DNA of 64,000 bases from assembly GCA_963797605.1 (NCBI GenBank), contig CAWCPX010000003.1, positions 124,001 to 188,000 on the forward strand, written 5' to 3'. The notes under the pieces were generated by a model. It had not been told where the DNA came from and did not search any database. It saw nothing but the letters and a program-made list of their open reading frames with translations. Both the position numbers and the translations under genes were made by a program. Origin of the DNA: DASQPR01 sp963797605 (GTDB lineage Bacteria; Actinomycetota; Actinomycetes; Mycobacteriales; Micromonosporaceae). Every line of letters starts with the position of its first letter. The stretch's first letter is position 1. Positions 1 through 9,371 of this stretch are shown one piece after another.

Positions 1-147
1 GGCCTCGGGCGGGCCTTCGACCAGGATCACGTCGGGCCGCGAGCTCGTCGAGCGCGCGCGGCGATCGCCCGGGCCGAGCCCGGGCCCGTGATGCCGGATC
101 CCGAGCAACGAGACCGGCGGCTCGGCCACCGTCACAGCGATCGTCAC
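1..147 (-). CDS. DUF5682 family protein, N-terminal fragment (runs off window)
   Basis: This is the start of a large protein of unknown function that is typically encoded beside MoxR ATPases and VWA proteins. A GTG start overlaps the stop of the MoxR gene by 4 bases, so the two are translationally coupled. The beginning reads LLGIRHHGPG and later RPDVILVEGPPEA, the family hallmark. The middle is only legible by changing frame three times: an extra base lies next to each GAGC at about 40, 56 and 80. The same motif-linked insertions occur elsewhere in the window, so I read this as sequencing error, not decay. The function is unknown; the family assignment is from memory of the N-terminal signature. 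Confidence 0.6.
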   Translation of the reverse strand, partial: MTIAVTVAEPPVSLLGIRHHGPGLGPGDRRARSTSSRPDVILVEGPPEA

Positions 148-1244
148 TCCGCGCCCCGCGCGGCTCGGTAGAAGTCCTTCCAGCCGTCGCGTTCCCGGAC
201 GACCGTCTCCAGGTACTCGCGCCAGATCACCGCGTCGGCGACCGGGTCCTTGACGACCGCGCCGCGGATGCCGGCCGCGACGTCGCCGGCGCGCAGCACG
301 CCGTCGCCGAAGTGCGCGGCGAGCGCGATGCCGCTGGTGATCACGCGAGATCGCCTCGGCCGTCGAGAGCGTGCCGCTCGGGCACTTGAGCTTGGTGCGG
401 CCGTCCTCGGTGACGCCGTCGCGCAGCTCGCGGAAGACCGTGACGACGCGGCGGATCTCGTCGATCGCCGGCGGCGCCTCGGGCAGCTCGAGCGACCGGC
501 CGAGCGGCGCGACGCGGCGGGCGACGATGTCGACCTCCTCCTCGGCGGTGGCCGGCAGCGGCAGCACGACCGTGTTGAACCGGCGGCGCAGCGCGCTGGA
601 CAGCTCGTTGACGCCGCGGTCGCGGTCGTTGGCGGTCGCGATCACGTTGAAGCCCTTGACCGCCTGCACCTCGTCGCCGAGCTCCGGGATCGGCAGCGTC
701 TTCTCGGACAGGATGGTGATCAGCGCGTCCTGCACGTCGGCCGGGATGCGGGTCAGCTCCTCGACCCGGGCGATCGTGCCGGTGCGCATCGCGCGCATCA
801 CCGGGCTCGGGCACGAGCGCGGCTGGCTGACGGGCCCTCGGCGAGCAGCCGGGCGTAGTTCCAGCCGTAGCGGATCGCCTCCTCGGGCGTGCCGGCGGTG
901 CCCTGGACGAGCAGCGTCGAGTCGCCGCTGATCGCCGCGGCGAGGTGCTCGGAGACCCAGGTCTTGGCGGTGCCCGGCACGCCGAGCAGCAGCAGCGCCC
1001 GGTCGGTGGCGAGCGTGGCGACGGCGACCTCGATGAGCCGGCGCGGGCCGACGTACTTCGGCGTGATGCCGGCGTCGCCGTCGCCGAGCAGGTAGGTCAC
1101 GACGGCGCTGACGGCGAGAGGCGCCAGCCGCGGCGGGCGCGGCCGGTCGTCGGCGGCGGCGAGCGCGGCCAGCTCGTCGGCGAACTGGACTGCTCGGCGT
1201 GCGGCCGCAAGGACCGGGGTGGCGGGGGGCAGGGTCGTGGTCAC
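144..1244 (-). CDS. MoxR-family AAA+ ATPase (frameshifted in assembly)
   Basis: This is a chaperone-like AAA+ ATPase of the MoxR group, expected to form hexamers and act on a VWA partner. The GTG start at 1244 overlaps the DUF5691 stop. Walker A is GVPGTAKT. The later frame shows VEELTRIP, a sensor-1 IATANDRD and the conserved RRRFN. The reading frame breaks near 808-820 (two extra bases beside GAGC/GCTC; removing them restores ALVPSPVMR) and near 347 (one extra base restores AEAIS-VITSG). The repaired length is about 366 residues, normal for the family. The C-terminus ends in YRAARGAE. E. coli yehL in the yehLMPQ cluster is the analogous context I know of. Confidence 0.85.
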
Positions 1245-2773
1245 GCGAACTCCATAAGCATCTGGTATCGGACAGAGACGGTTTCGACGACGGTCGCCAG
1301 CACGCTGGTGACGGCCGGGTCGTCGTGGTCGGCGCGCAGCTTGTCGGCCAACGCGATGACATCGGCCGCCGCGTCGAGCGGCAGGCCGGCCGTGATGACG
1401 CGGGAGAGTTCCCGCAGACGCGGTGATATGTAGGAGGATTTCGCCGCGAGCGTCTGGTCGCGCAGATGCGTGAGCAGTGCCGTCGCCAGCTTCGGCGGCC
1501 ACGGCCGGGGACACGCGTCGAGCAACCGCGACAGGTCGGTCGGATTCGGGTTCTTCTCCCGCAGCATCTCCAGGGCCCAGGCGAGAGCGGTCTCGGGCGG
1601 CAGTAACGCGTGCAGGTCGGCGGCGACCGCGGCGTCGAGGATGTCGACGTTCTTCCCGCGGCCGAAGCCGCCCCGCAGCAGGGCAAGCGCCCACGCGACG
1701 TCTCCCGACCGCACGGCCGCTCGGCCCCAGGCCCGGTGAAGCGTCGGCGCCCACTCGTCGATGACCTTGCGGGCCACCAGGTCGGTGGGGCTGTCGTCGA
1801 GCGCCGCCCACGTGGCCAGCGGCGTGGCGGAGACGATCTGGTCAAGCCACCAGGCGCGCGCGCCGACACCGGCCGGCGGCTTCGCCTCGATGCCGTCGCG
1901 CTTCATCGCCGCGTCGCATTCCGCCGGAGGTTCCACCGCCAGCCGCCGCCCCGAACGGCTGACGCACGCGAGCGCGCGCACGGCCATCCGTTGCTGGTAC
2001 GCCGAACCGTCGAGCCCGGCGAGCAGCCGCGCGGCCACATCACGCACCTCTTTGCGCCGATCCGTGAGCGCGGCCTCGCAGAACTCCTCGTCGCCGCGAT
2101 CGAGACCGTCAACCAGCACGCCGAGAAACGCCGCGCGCTCGGCCGGAGCCTCCTGCGGCCAGGTCTCGCGCACGAGGTCACGGGCTCGCTCGGGATCGGC
2201 TCGCCGGACGGATGTCAGATAGGCGACGCGCTCGCCGGGTGTGCCCTCCGACCACGCGGATTCGTCGAGCACCACGTCGGCGGGGACGACATCGGCGAAC
2301 ATCCGCCAGTCGTCGCGCTGGGCCGCGAGCCACGCACCGCGCGGCCCGGCGACTGACGAGATCAGCGGTCGCAGCGACGTGGTGAGCCGCCCGACGTGGA
2401 GCATCGAGGCCAGGAACCGGCCCGGCACGCGCAGCCCGCGATCGGCGGCCAGGGTGAGCCACAGTTGCAACAGCTCCTGGTCGTTGGCGCTCAGCAACTG
2501 GTCGAGCCGGGCCGCGGCGGCGGCGGTCACGAGGGGGCGATCGTCGGCCGGGGCGATCGCCAGCGCCGCGATGCCCGTCAGCGGGGCCACGCCGGCGCGC
2601 CGGGCGAGCGTGATCGCGCCGACCGCGCCGAGAAGGCTGCCCTCGGTCACGGGCGCTGCCAGCGCGTCGGGTGGCACGAGCGTTTCCAGCTCCGGAGACC
2701 ACGGTGCGACCGGTCGGCGGGACGTGCCGACGAGCGCGGTGGAGACGAGGTCGGACCAACCAAACGATGTCAT
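1241..2773 (-). CDS. DUF5691 family protein
   Basis: The intact reading frame codes for 510 residues. The start MTSFGWSDLVSTALVGTSRR is typical of DUF5691 proteins. The ATG at 2773 overlaps the stop of the SWIM gene (ATGA), and its own stop overlaps the MoxR GTG, so the cluster is one translational unit. The protein is helical and leucine/alanine-rich, consistent with a HEAT-like solenoid, with no catalytic motif, signal peptide or membrane segment. It is probably a scaffold or adaptor for the MoxR/SWIM proteins. The role is inferred only from the conserved neighbourhood. Confidence 0.75.
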   Translation of the reverse strand: MTSFGWSDLVSTALVGTSRRPVAPWSPELETLVPPDALAAPVTEGSLLGAVGAITLARRAGVAPLTGIAALAIAPADDRPLVTAAAAARLDQLLSANDQELLQLWLTLAADRGLRVPGRFLASMLHVGRLTTSLRPLISSVAGPRGAWLAAQRDDWRMFADVVPADVVLDESAWSEGTPGERVAYLTSVRRADPERARDLVRETWPQEAPAERAAFLGVLVDGLDRGDEEFCEAALTDRRKEVRDVAARLLAGLDGSAYQQRMAVRALACVSRSGRRLAVEPPAECDAAMKRDGIEAKPPAGVGARAWWLDQIVSATPLATWAALDDSPTDLVARKVIDEWAPTLHRAWGRAAVRSGDVAWALALLRGGFGRGKNVDILDAAVAADLHALLPPETALAWALEMLREKNPNPTDLSRLLDACPRPWPPKLATALLTHLRDQTLAAKSSYISPRLRELSRVITAGLPLDAAADVIALADKLRADHDDPAVTSVLATVVETVSVRYQMLMEFA

Positions 2774-4092
2774 GCCGCGATGACCTCGCCGTCGATGTAG
2801 AGCGCGAGCAGGCGGAGTCCGTCGGGTGACCATTCGCCCGCGATCGTGGCCGGCTCACCACCGGCCGCCCCGACAAAGTGCCAGAGATCGCGGCCACCCG
2901 TGCGGACCGGCAGGGCGTGACCGGAGTCGTCGACCACGTGCCACGCCCGGCCGGCGGACACGACGCCGCGCAACGCGACCGGCCACGGCCCGAGCCACGG
3001 ATCGGCGGCGACGGCGTTCGCGTACCCGTCGAGAAGGTTCTCGATCTTGACTGTCGGCTCCGGAGCGACGCAACGAACAGCGGGCGCGTGCCGGTGGGCG
3101 ACGACGGCTCGCAGCGGTGCGGCGGCCGGATAGAAGCACAGGTCGGCGTCGATCTCGGTGCCGACGACGAGATCGGCGGTCAGCGGCTGCCCGGCGACGG
3201 CGAACGCGAGTACGAGCGCGTAACGGCTGGTCTCGCGGCCGAGGAGCCACGCCCGGCGGGTGGTGAGCCGCTCCTCGACCTCGTCGCGGACGCCGATCAC
3301 CTGCCAGACGTCGCGAACGCGTGGTGTCGTCATGACCTGCTCGACCGGCGTCGTCAGCCCGATGTGCGAGCGCACGCTCTCGGCCAGCGGCACCGGCAAC
3401 TCCGCCAGACGCTCGTGGGCTCGTGTCAGCAACCGGAGCATGCCGAGCGCGGCCACCATCCGCTCGTCCCAGCCTTCGCCGGAACTCGCGATCTGCGCCA
3501 GGCCGCGCACCTCGCGAGCGAGACCGGGCGCCTGCGCGTCGACGAGACGGGCGGCGAGTCGGTCGAAATGCTGGTAGCCGACGCGATCGAGCCCGGCGAC
3601 GCCGTTGCGGATCTGATCGTCGAGCCACTGGGCCAGCTCAGCGACGCCGCCGGCGATGCGCTCGTCACGCTGGCCGACCCGCTTCGCCGCCGCCTTGAGT
3701 TGGGCGTCGGTCGGCGGCCCGCCGGACGCGATCGCGGCCCGCTTGGCCTCCACTTTGGCGGCGCGTCCGGCCCGGCTCTCGTGCCACTCGCGCACCCAAT
3801 CGGGCATCGGCGCGACGGAAGTGTCGTCGAGGTTGCCGGCCGACCACATGAGCAGCAGCCCGAGCGCGTGCTTGCATGGAAACTTGCGGCTCGGGCACGA
3901 ACAGCGATAGGCCGGAACGTCAAGATCAACACTCGCCTGGTACGGCTTCGAGCCACTGCCCTTGCACAGGCCCCACAACGTCGCTGACGGCCCCTCGGCG
4001 GCGCCACGCTCCTGCCACTTGCCCGGTGCCGACAGCGCCTTGGCCGCGCTCATCGACGAGGCGTCCGGCGCGACGGCCGAAACCTTATCCAT
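2770..4092 (-). CDS. SWIM zinc finger family protein
   Basis: The protein has 440 residues from the ATG at 4092, which has a purine-rich GGTGG stretch upstream; an ATG 18 bases further up is possible. Near residues 64-75 it has the SWIM zinc-binding pattern CSCPSRKFPCKH (Cys64, Cys66, Cys73, His75), followed by ALGLLLMW. SWIM fingers bind DNA or protein. The rest is helical with no recognisable enzyme motif. It is the first gene of the coupled SWIM - DUF5691 - MoxR - DUF5682 series, equivalent in content to E. coli yehQ in yehLMPQ. No promoter was resolved in the 120 bases upstream. Confidence 0.85.
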   Translation of the reverse strand: MDKVSAVAPDASSMSAAKALSAPGKWQERGAAEGPSATLWGLCKGSGSKPYQASVDLDVPAYRCSCPSRKFPCKHALGLLLMWSAGNLDDTSVAPMPDWVREWHESRAGRAAKVEAKRAAIASGGPPTDAQLKAAAKRVGQRDERIAGGVAELAQWLDDQIRNGVAGLDRVGYQHFDRLAARLVDAQAPGLAREVRGLAQIASSGEGWDERMVAALGMLRLLTRAHERLAELPVPLAESVRSHIGLTTPVEQVMTTPRVRDVWQVIGVRDEVEERLTTRRAWLLGRETSRYALVLAFAVAGQPLTADLVVGTEIDADLCFYPAAAPLRAVVAHRHAPAVRCVAPEPTVKIENLLDGYANAVAADPWLGPWPVALRGVVSAGRAWHVVDDSGHALPVRTGGRDLWHFVGAAGGEPATIAGEWSPDGLRLLALYIDGEVIAA

Positions 4093-4212
4093 GGTCCACC
4101 GTTCTCGCATGGATCGGGACAGTAGACGGCGCCACCGACATTCTCATGACCGTGCTGTGCCGGTAGGGAAAATGGTGTGCCCACAAGGCTTGCGGCGCGC
4201 AGGATCAAGCTC

Positions 4213-4641
4213 ATGTCGATCGAACGCCTCAACCCACTCACCCTCCACGCCACGCCCGGCTACCACCACGTGACCGTCGTTCCGACCGGCCGGTTGGCGA
4301 TCCTGGCCGGCCAGTGCCCACTCCTCCTCGACGGCACGGTCGTCGGAGCGCAGCGCGAGCAAGATGACACCGACCTCGATATCGCGCTCGTCCAGACCGA
4401 CCAGATCGTGGCCAACACGCTCGTGGCACTGGCCTCGGTCAACGCGACGTCGGACGATGTCGTGAAGACGACAATCTACGTCGTGACCACCGATCATGCC
4501 GTGCTCGGTGGCGTCTGGAACCGGCTGACGACCTCGGCCATCGGCGCCGCGTTCAGCACGGCGAGCACGCTGGTCGGCGTCGCGCAGCTCGGCTTCATGG
4601 GCCAACTCGTCGAACTCGACGTAATCGCGGCGCTGGAGTAA
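4213..4641 (+). CDS. RidA/YjgF family protein
   Basis: This is a small single-domain protein of 142 residues. RidA proteins are trimeric enamine/imine deaminases that clear reactive 2-aminoacrylate-type intermediates. The sequence has the family layout: LAILAGQCPLLLDG near the start, QTDQIVANTLVALASVNA in the middle helix, DDVVKTTIYVV, then a C-terminal VELDVIAALE. I chose the ATG at 4213 because AGGA lies ahead of it and family proteins start close to this point; an ATG 36 bases upstream is in frame. I did not see the usual C-terminal arginine/glutamate pair in its standard context, so it may be a divergent subgroup. Confidence 0.75.
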   Translation: MSIERLNPLTLHATPGYHHVTVVPTGRLAILAGQCPLLLDGTVVGAQREQDDTDLDIALVQTDQIVANTLVALASVNATSDDVVKTTIYVVTTDHAVLGGVWNRLTTSAIGAAFSTASTLVGVAQLGFMGQLVELDVIAALE

Positions 4642-4787
4642 GGCCCGCGTCGCAGCCGGGGGGCTGGACGTCGGCCGGACCGAAGAAGATCACCACGCCC
4701 CGTCGGCAATGTCCGAGCACGTCCCGGTGGTCTAGCTTCTCCCCGACATGGCATCGATCCCGGGCGTGTCGCATAGGCTATGCGGCC

Positions 4788-5555
4788 GTGACTGACAATC
4801 CGACTACGACGACCGACCACATCTCCGCCCGGCTCAATCGCGCAGGCGCGACGTTGAAGTTCTTCTGGGGGCCGATGGACTGCGGGAAGTCAACGCTGGC
4901 CCTTCAGATGGACCACAACCACGCCCGCCGAGGACGAAACGGCCTAGTGCTCACGTGCAACGATCGGTCACAACAGCCGACCATCACAACACGCATCAAT
5001 CTAAAACGCGCCGCGATCGAGGTAACCGAGGAGATGGACCTCGTCGATCTGGTCCGTGAACACAGTTCCTATGGCTCGCGCATCGACTATCTGATCTGCG
5101 ATGAGGCGTGCTTCTACACGGTGGATCAAATCGATCAGTTGGCGGATCTGGTTGACGAGTACGATGTCGATGTCTACGCATTCGGCCTGGCCACTGACTT
5201 TCGATCGGAACTCTTCCCCGCCGCCCGACGCCTGTTTGAGTTCTCCGACGAGGTAAACCGCCTTCAGGTGGAGGTGCTCTGCTGGTGCGGTCGCAACGGC
5301 TTGCTCAACGCCCGCATCGTCGATGGCGCCTTTGCCCGAAAGGGTGAACAGGTCGTCATCGGCGATACCGGCGACCCCTCCGATCTGTCGCACCCCGAGG
5401 TGCATTATCAGGTCCTGTGTCGTCGTCACCACCGGGCCGGGGACCTGGGGCCGCAGGCGCCTTCGGATGTCCATTCCCACCCGATTAGCCGGGCCGCCGA
5501 CCAATCGGCCGAATTGCTCCTCGAAGAGGGAACCGGACCTGGGTCGGGCGACTAG
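4788..5555 (+). CDS. tdk: Thymidine kinase
   Basis: This cytosolic type II thymidine kinase phosphorylates thymidine to dTMP with ATP (salvage). It has 255 residues from a GTG start. It carries a Walker A loop GPMDCGKST, then a Walker B-like YLICDEACF with the catalytic glutamate, the lasso/recognition segment VYAFGLATDFRSELFPAA, and cysteines of the structural zinc site (LCWCG and the VLCRRHH near the C-terminus). The tail after the zinc site is about 40 residues longer than usual and low in complexity. It stands alone on the plus strand. The function is secure. Confidence 0.93.
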   Translation: MTDNPTTTTDHISARLNRAGATLKFFWGPMDCGKSTLALQMDHNHARRGRNGLVLTCNDRSQQPTITTRINLKRAAIEVTEEMDLVDLVREHSSYGSRIDYLICDEACFYTVDQIDQLADLVDEYDVDVYAFGLATDFRSELFPAARRLFEFSDEVNRLQVEVLCWCGRNGLLNARIVDGAFARKGEQVVIGDTGDPSDLSHPEVHYQVLCRRHHRAGDLGPQAPSDVHSHPISRAADQSAELLLEEGTGPGSGD

Positions 5556-5685
5556 ATGTCATAGCCGGCGCGAATCGATACGCTAACCCGTCGGGACATC
5601 CAAACAGTCGCTTCCGCGATGCAGCCGTTCGGCGACCACGTCAGCCAGGTCCGCACTGATTCGCACCGTGCCAGGAAGAGGGATC

Positions 5686-6741
5686 ATGAAGGCGAATGCT
5701 CGTTTGATCGTGCTGGGCTCAATTCTGATCCTTGGCATCGCCACTGTGGTCGTCGGAATGACCATGTCATCGAAAAAACAAACTGCGGACACGGTCGCGC
5801 ACACCAACGAGATCCTCCCTGCCCCATCAACCATCGTCTCCCTCTCACCTTCGGACAGCCCCTCGCCTTCGCCCAGCGTGACGGCATCGGCCACCCCGAG
5901 CGCGTCTCGACCACCGAAGCCGATTCCCCCTTCCCAGGATCAGAGCATGACGACGCTGCACTTCATTGCCAATGTTGGGGACCAAATCACCGAGGTCAAA
6001 GCACTCGGGTTCAACCTCATCGACACGGGAGCGGACCCGGGGACTGTCAACGCGTTGCCGACCGGCGTAAGGGCACTCGTATGGCTCGGATCGCTCGACA
6101 ATCACGATTGCGGAAATCCTGGCTATACCTTCGCACAATTCATGGCCGCAGTTGATCGACTCGTCGGAAATCCGAAGGTCTTCGGATACTTCCTCGCTGA
6201 TGAGCCGCACCCGAAGGACTGCCCCGGAACGGCGAGCGATCTGCGGGAGCGGGCCGATTACATCCACTCACACGATCCGACGCACCGTTCATTCGTTGTC
6301 GTTCTCGACGGTAGTAACCAATGCGGCGGTACATATGGTTGCGAGTACTCGGCGCTCGCTCCGGCAAAGACTCACGTTGACCTGATCGGGCTCGACCCGT
6401 ACCCGTGCAATACCGGAAATACTGCCACCGGTTGCAGTTACGGAAACATAGACGCGACTGTCAAACGCGCCGAGGGTAACGGGATTCCGGCACACGACAT
6501 CGTCCCGGTCTTCCAGGTCTTCGGTCAGTCCTGCGCGAACTCAGCGTATTACCGGCTGCCGAAGGTCAACGAACTCCGCACAATGCTCAGCCACTGGAAA
6601 GCGCTCGTGCCGCGTCCCGCTTTCGACTATTCGTACGGATGGGAGCGGCAAGACTCTGCATGCCCGTCGCTGGCCGACGCCAATGGTTCCGCAGGGAATC
6701 CAGATCTGCAGGCTGTCATCGCGCAGCACAATTTCAGTTAA
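5686..6741 (+). CDS. Secreted TIM-barrel glycoside-hydrolase-like protein (left paralogue)
   Basis: The protein has 351 residues. An N-terminal hydrophobic segment (ARLIVLGSILILGIATVVVG) is a signal peptide or membrane anchor. A Ser/Pro/Thr-rich linker follows to about residue 95, then an alpha/beta barrel domain. Barrel landmarks are LVWLGSLDNHDC, VFGYFLADEPHP (candidate catalytic Asp/Glu), HVDLIGLDPYPC and FDYSYGWERQDSACPS; paired cysteines suggest disulphides. AGGAAGAGGG precedes the ATG. It is clearly homologous to the protein at 31899-32915, with the same motifs in the same order. Both flank the exopolysaccharide genes, so a role in glycan trimming or binding is inferred. No GH family number can be assigned safely. 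Confidence 0.7.
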   Translation: MKANARLIVLGSILILGIATVVVGMTMSSKKQTADTVAHTNEILPAPSTIVSLSPSDSPSPSPSVTASATPSASRPPKPIPPSQDQSMTTLHFIANVGDQITEVKALGFNLIDTGADPGTVNALPTGVRALVWLGSLDNHDCGNPGYTFAQFMAAVDRLVGNPKVFGYFLADEPHPKDCPGTASDLRERADYIHSHDPTHRSFVVVLDGSNQCGGTYGCEYSALAPAKTHVDLIGLDPYPCNTGNTATGCSYGNIDATVKRAEGNGIPAHDIVPVFQVFGQSCANSAYYRLPKVNELRTMLSHWKALVPRPAFDYSYGWERQDSACPSLADANGSAGNPDLQAVIAQHNFS

Positions 6742-6751
6742 CGCTGTTACG

Positions 6752-6769
6752 GCGGGCAAGCACGCCCGC
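6752..6769 (+). terminator. Short hairpin after the TIM-barrel gene
   Basis: GCGGGC and GCCCGC arms of 6 bases are separated by 6 bases and followed by TTCTTA. It lies 10 bases past the stop codon. It is a weak intrinsic terminator, and its T-run is interrupted by the IS insertion point immediately downstream. Confidence 0.35.
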
Positions 6770-6775
6770 TTCTTA

Positions 6776-8352
6776 GCTTGTCGTTTAACCCTTTGAGTGT
6801 TTGTGTGCGGTGAGGGTCTCGGCTCGTTTGACGGATTTCCCGACGTCACAGATGCGTGCTCGGTGGTGGTTGGCGGAGCCGGCTGGGCGTCCTGGGCCGG
6901 CTTTGGAGGGTTTCGGTGCAGCGGCGGGCTGGGCGAGTTTGCGGTGGATGTGCCTAAATCCGCGGCGGACCCGAGCCGGGGTGAGCCGCCCGGGAGGGGC
7001 GGGTCTCTCCCACGGGCGGCGTAGGTCTGCGGTCAGGTGGCGGGCGAGGCGTAGTTGGGTGTGGGCGGAGATGATCAGCCAGGTCCAGCGGTCCGCGGCG
7101 GCGGGATCGCGCAGGACGGGCCGGGTCCAGCCCAGGGTCTGCTTGAGGAGCCGGAAGGTGTGTTCGAGGTCGAACCGGCGTAGGTAGGCCTGCCAGGCGA
7201 GGTCGATATCGAGATCTGGTGGCCTCAACGGTGGAGATCCACAGCCAGACGGGTTTCGGGTGCCGGTCGCCGCGCAGATGTTCGACCTGGAGCCGGATCA
7301 GGGTGCCTTCGATGATCGGGAGGGGGCCGGTGTGGTCGAGCCAGCAGGTCCGGTGGGTCAGCCGGGGGTGGACCCGGTCCCAGGCGGTCGCGGTCGCTGT
7401 CCCGTAGCGGCTGGTGTCGGTCGTGGTCACGACTGATGGATGAGGCCAGGTGGTCGGGGTCGGCGAGAGACAGTTCGGGGCCGTGGCGGCGGGGCCGCCC
7501 GACGGTGCCCGGTCAGCCGTGGTGGCGCGCGTCAGGCGCATCACCCGGTCAGAGCGCAGCCGGCCGAGGACGTCAACGGGCAGATCGGCCAGGACGAACG
7601 CGAGGCGGGGAACGTCGTAGCCGGCGTCGACGACGATCAGGATCCGCGGGTCGCCGTCGTGCGCTGCCCGGCGGTGATCAGGCGTTCGATCACACCGCGG
7701 ACCTGGACGGCGGTGACCTCGCGGTGTCATCCATGGGCCCGAGGCGGACCGCGTCCAGGATCGCGGTCCAGGACGTGCGACCGGTCTCCAGGGCGGCGAC
7801 GAACGAGTACGGCCAGCCCGGGATCAACTGCGGACGAGTTTTTCGCCCGGCCGTAGACATGGCAGAACAGCCGGTCCGGGCTGGTCGAGGCGTCCGGACG
7901 CAGCCACGCGGACACATCCACGGCCAGGACAATCCGGCCGCCCGCGGCACGCGGCAGCGGCAGACCGGTCAGGGTCCGGCGGAGGTGTTCCACGTCGATG
8001 TGAGCCGCTGTTGAGACCGTCGTACATGCCGCCGTGACCCCGCCGGTGCTCCGGGCGCCAGCACGAGATCGACCAGAGATTCCACCGGGCCGTCCGTGCA
8101 CAGCAACGCGTCGGTCAACTCGAACAGCGACATCCCGGCGGGTCCACAGGGCGTCATAGAAATCGGTGCGGAACGCTCGACAACACGCTGAACGCCTCGA
8201 CGGGACACGGATCTTCGGACACAATCACCCTCACGGCCTTGGTGTTTCGATCTTGCGTTCTCAACAAACACATGATCACGCCAAGGCCGCTTACTGTCCA
8301 CAGTGAACAGCAAATATCCGCAGCTCAAAACACAAAAGGTTAAACGACAAGC
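6776..8352 (-). mobile_element. Insertion sequence copy 1 (DDE transposase, NF041680-type)
   Basis: The element is about 1577 bases. Its terminal inverted repeats begin GCTTGTCGTTTAACC at the left and end GGTTAAACGACAAGC at the right. It is about the same length as copy 2 and in the opposite direction. It contains one transposase gene (6785-8234). Confidence 0.85.
6785..8234 (-). pseudogene. Transposase of IS copy 1, frameshifted
   Basis: The protein matches the copy 2 transposase piece by piece but in several frames. Segments readable in turn are LFELTDALLCTDGP, LTGLPLPRAAGGRIVLAVDVS, PDRLFCHVYGRAK, ILIVVDAGYDVPRLAFVLAD, then FDLEHTFRLLKQTLGWTRP and the end HKHSKG. The family is a DDE-type transposase of roughly 430-480 residues found in many actinomycetes. 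One extra base beside GCTC at 8048-8051 is shared with copy 2 at the equivalent place, so it is either an ancestral mutation or a reproducible sequencing artefact. Other breaks differ between the copies. Confidence 0.75.
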
Positions 8353-8355
8353 TTA

Positions 8356-9368
8356 GTGCCCGTTCCTGAACTTGGTTCGTGTTCGGCGTGTCGGGCTGTA
8401 GATGCAGGGAACTCCTGGTAGATCGAGCGGTGTCTAGACGCCGTTCTGCCAGGAGTTCCGTTGCTATCGTGCCGCATACCCGGCCAGGAGTCTGCCCCGG
8501 GCCGTTTTTGTTGTCGCTCTATCCGCCGTGCACCGCGATGGTGTGCTGCGCAGACGTCGGTATCCGTCGGATATGACCGATGCGCAGTGGGCGGTCATCG
8601 ACCCGCTATTACCGGACCCGGCCTGGCTGGGCGTGGCCGGCGGGCGGCCGGAGGAGCACTGCCGGCGCACGATCGTGGACGCGATCTTCTACCTGGTCGA
8701 CAACGGCATCAAATGGCGGGCCCTACCAGCGGATTTCCCACCGTGGTCGACCGTGTACAACTTCTTCGCCGGCTGGCAAGCCGGCGGGATCACCACCCAG
8801 GTGCTGGACCGGCTGCGTGAACGGGTCCGGCTCGCCGAGGGGCGGACGGCGACACCGACGGCGGCGGTCATCGACTCGCAATCGGTCAAAGCCGCAGAGA
8901 CGGTGTGGCGTGGCAGCCGCGGTTACGACGCGGGCAAGAAGATCAACGGCCGTAAACGGCACATCGCCGTGGACACCGTCGGTCTGCTGATTTGTGTGCT
9001 GGTCACCGCGGCCAGCGTCCAGGACCGCGACGGTGCCCGGCCGCTGCTGGCCAAGATGGCCGCCGCCTGTGAGCGGGTGCGGCTGGTCTGGGCGGATGGC
9101 GGCTACGCCGGCAAGCTCCTGGACTGGGCCCGGGATACGTTGCACCTGCGGGTTCAGATCGTCAAACGCAGCGACGACCAGGTCGGGTTCGTCGTGCTAC
9201 CGCGGCGGTGGGTGGTGGAGCGGACGCTGGCCTGGATCACCCGACACCGTCGCTGCGCCCGCGACTACGAAGCCCTGCCCGCCCATCACGAAGCCATGGT
9301 CTGCTGGGCCATGATCCGCATCACCAGCCGACGCCTCGCCACCAGACCATAAGTTCAGGAACGGGCAC
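8356..9368 (+). mobile_element. IS5-family insertion sequence
   Basis: The element is 1013 bases with perfect 18-base terminal inverted repeats, GTGCCCGTTCCTGAACTT and its complement, flanked by TA on both sides (8354-8355 and 9369-9370). TA duplication fits the IS5 superfamily. It sits at the symmetry centre of the two outer IS copies. Confidence 0.9.
8528..9352 (+). CDS. IS5-family transposase
   Basis: The intact frame codes for 274 residues with a GTG start. The N-terminal part, with MTDAQWAVIDPLLP and GIKWRALPADFPPWSTVY, is the DUF4096-type domain of IS5 transposases. The catalytic DDE domain shows AAVIDSQSVKAAE (first Asp), RLVWADGGYAG (second Asp) and RWVVERTLAWITRHRRCARDYE (Glu). It is the only undamaged transposase in the block, so this element may still be mobile and is probably the most recent arrival. 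Confidence 0.93.
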   Translation: MHRDGVLRRRRYPSDMTDAQWAVIDPLLPDPAWLGVAGGRPEEHCRRTIVDAIFYLVDNGIKWRALPADFPPWSTVYNFFAGWQAGGITTQVLDRLRERVRLAEGRTATPTAAVIDSQSVKAAETVWRGSRGYDAGKKINGRKRHIAVDTVGLLICVLVTAASVQDRDGARPLLAKMAAACERVRLVWADGGYAGKLLDWARDTLHLRVQIVKRSDDQVGFVVLPRRWVVERTLAWITRHRRCARDYEALPAHHEAMVCWAMIRITSRRLATRP

Positions 9369-9371
9369 TAA

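Noticed and set aside
250..858. Long plus-strand open frames opposite MoxR and DUF5691
   Set aside because: They are GC-rich antisense frames; the minus strand carries the recognisable ATPase and DUF5691 motifs.
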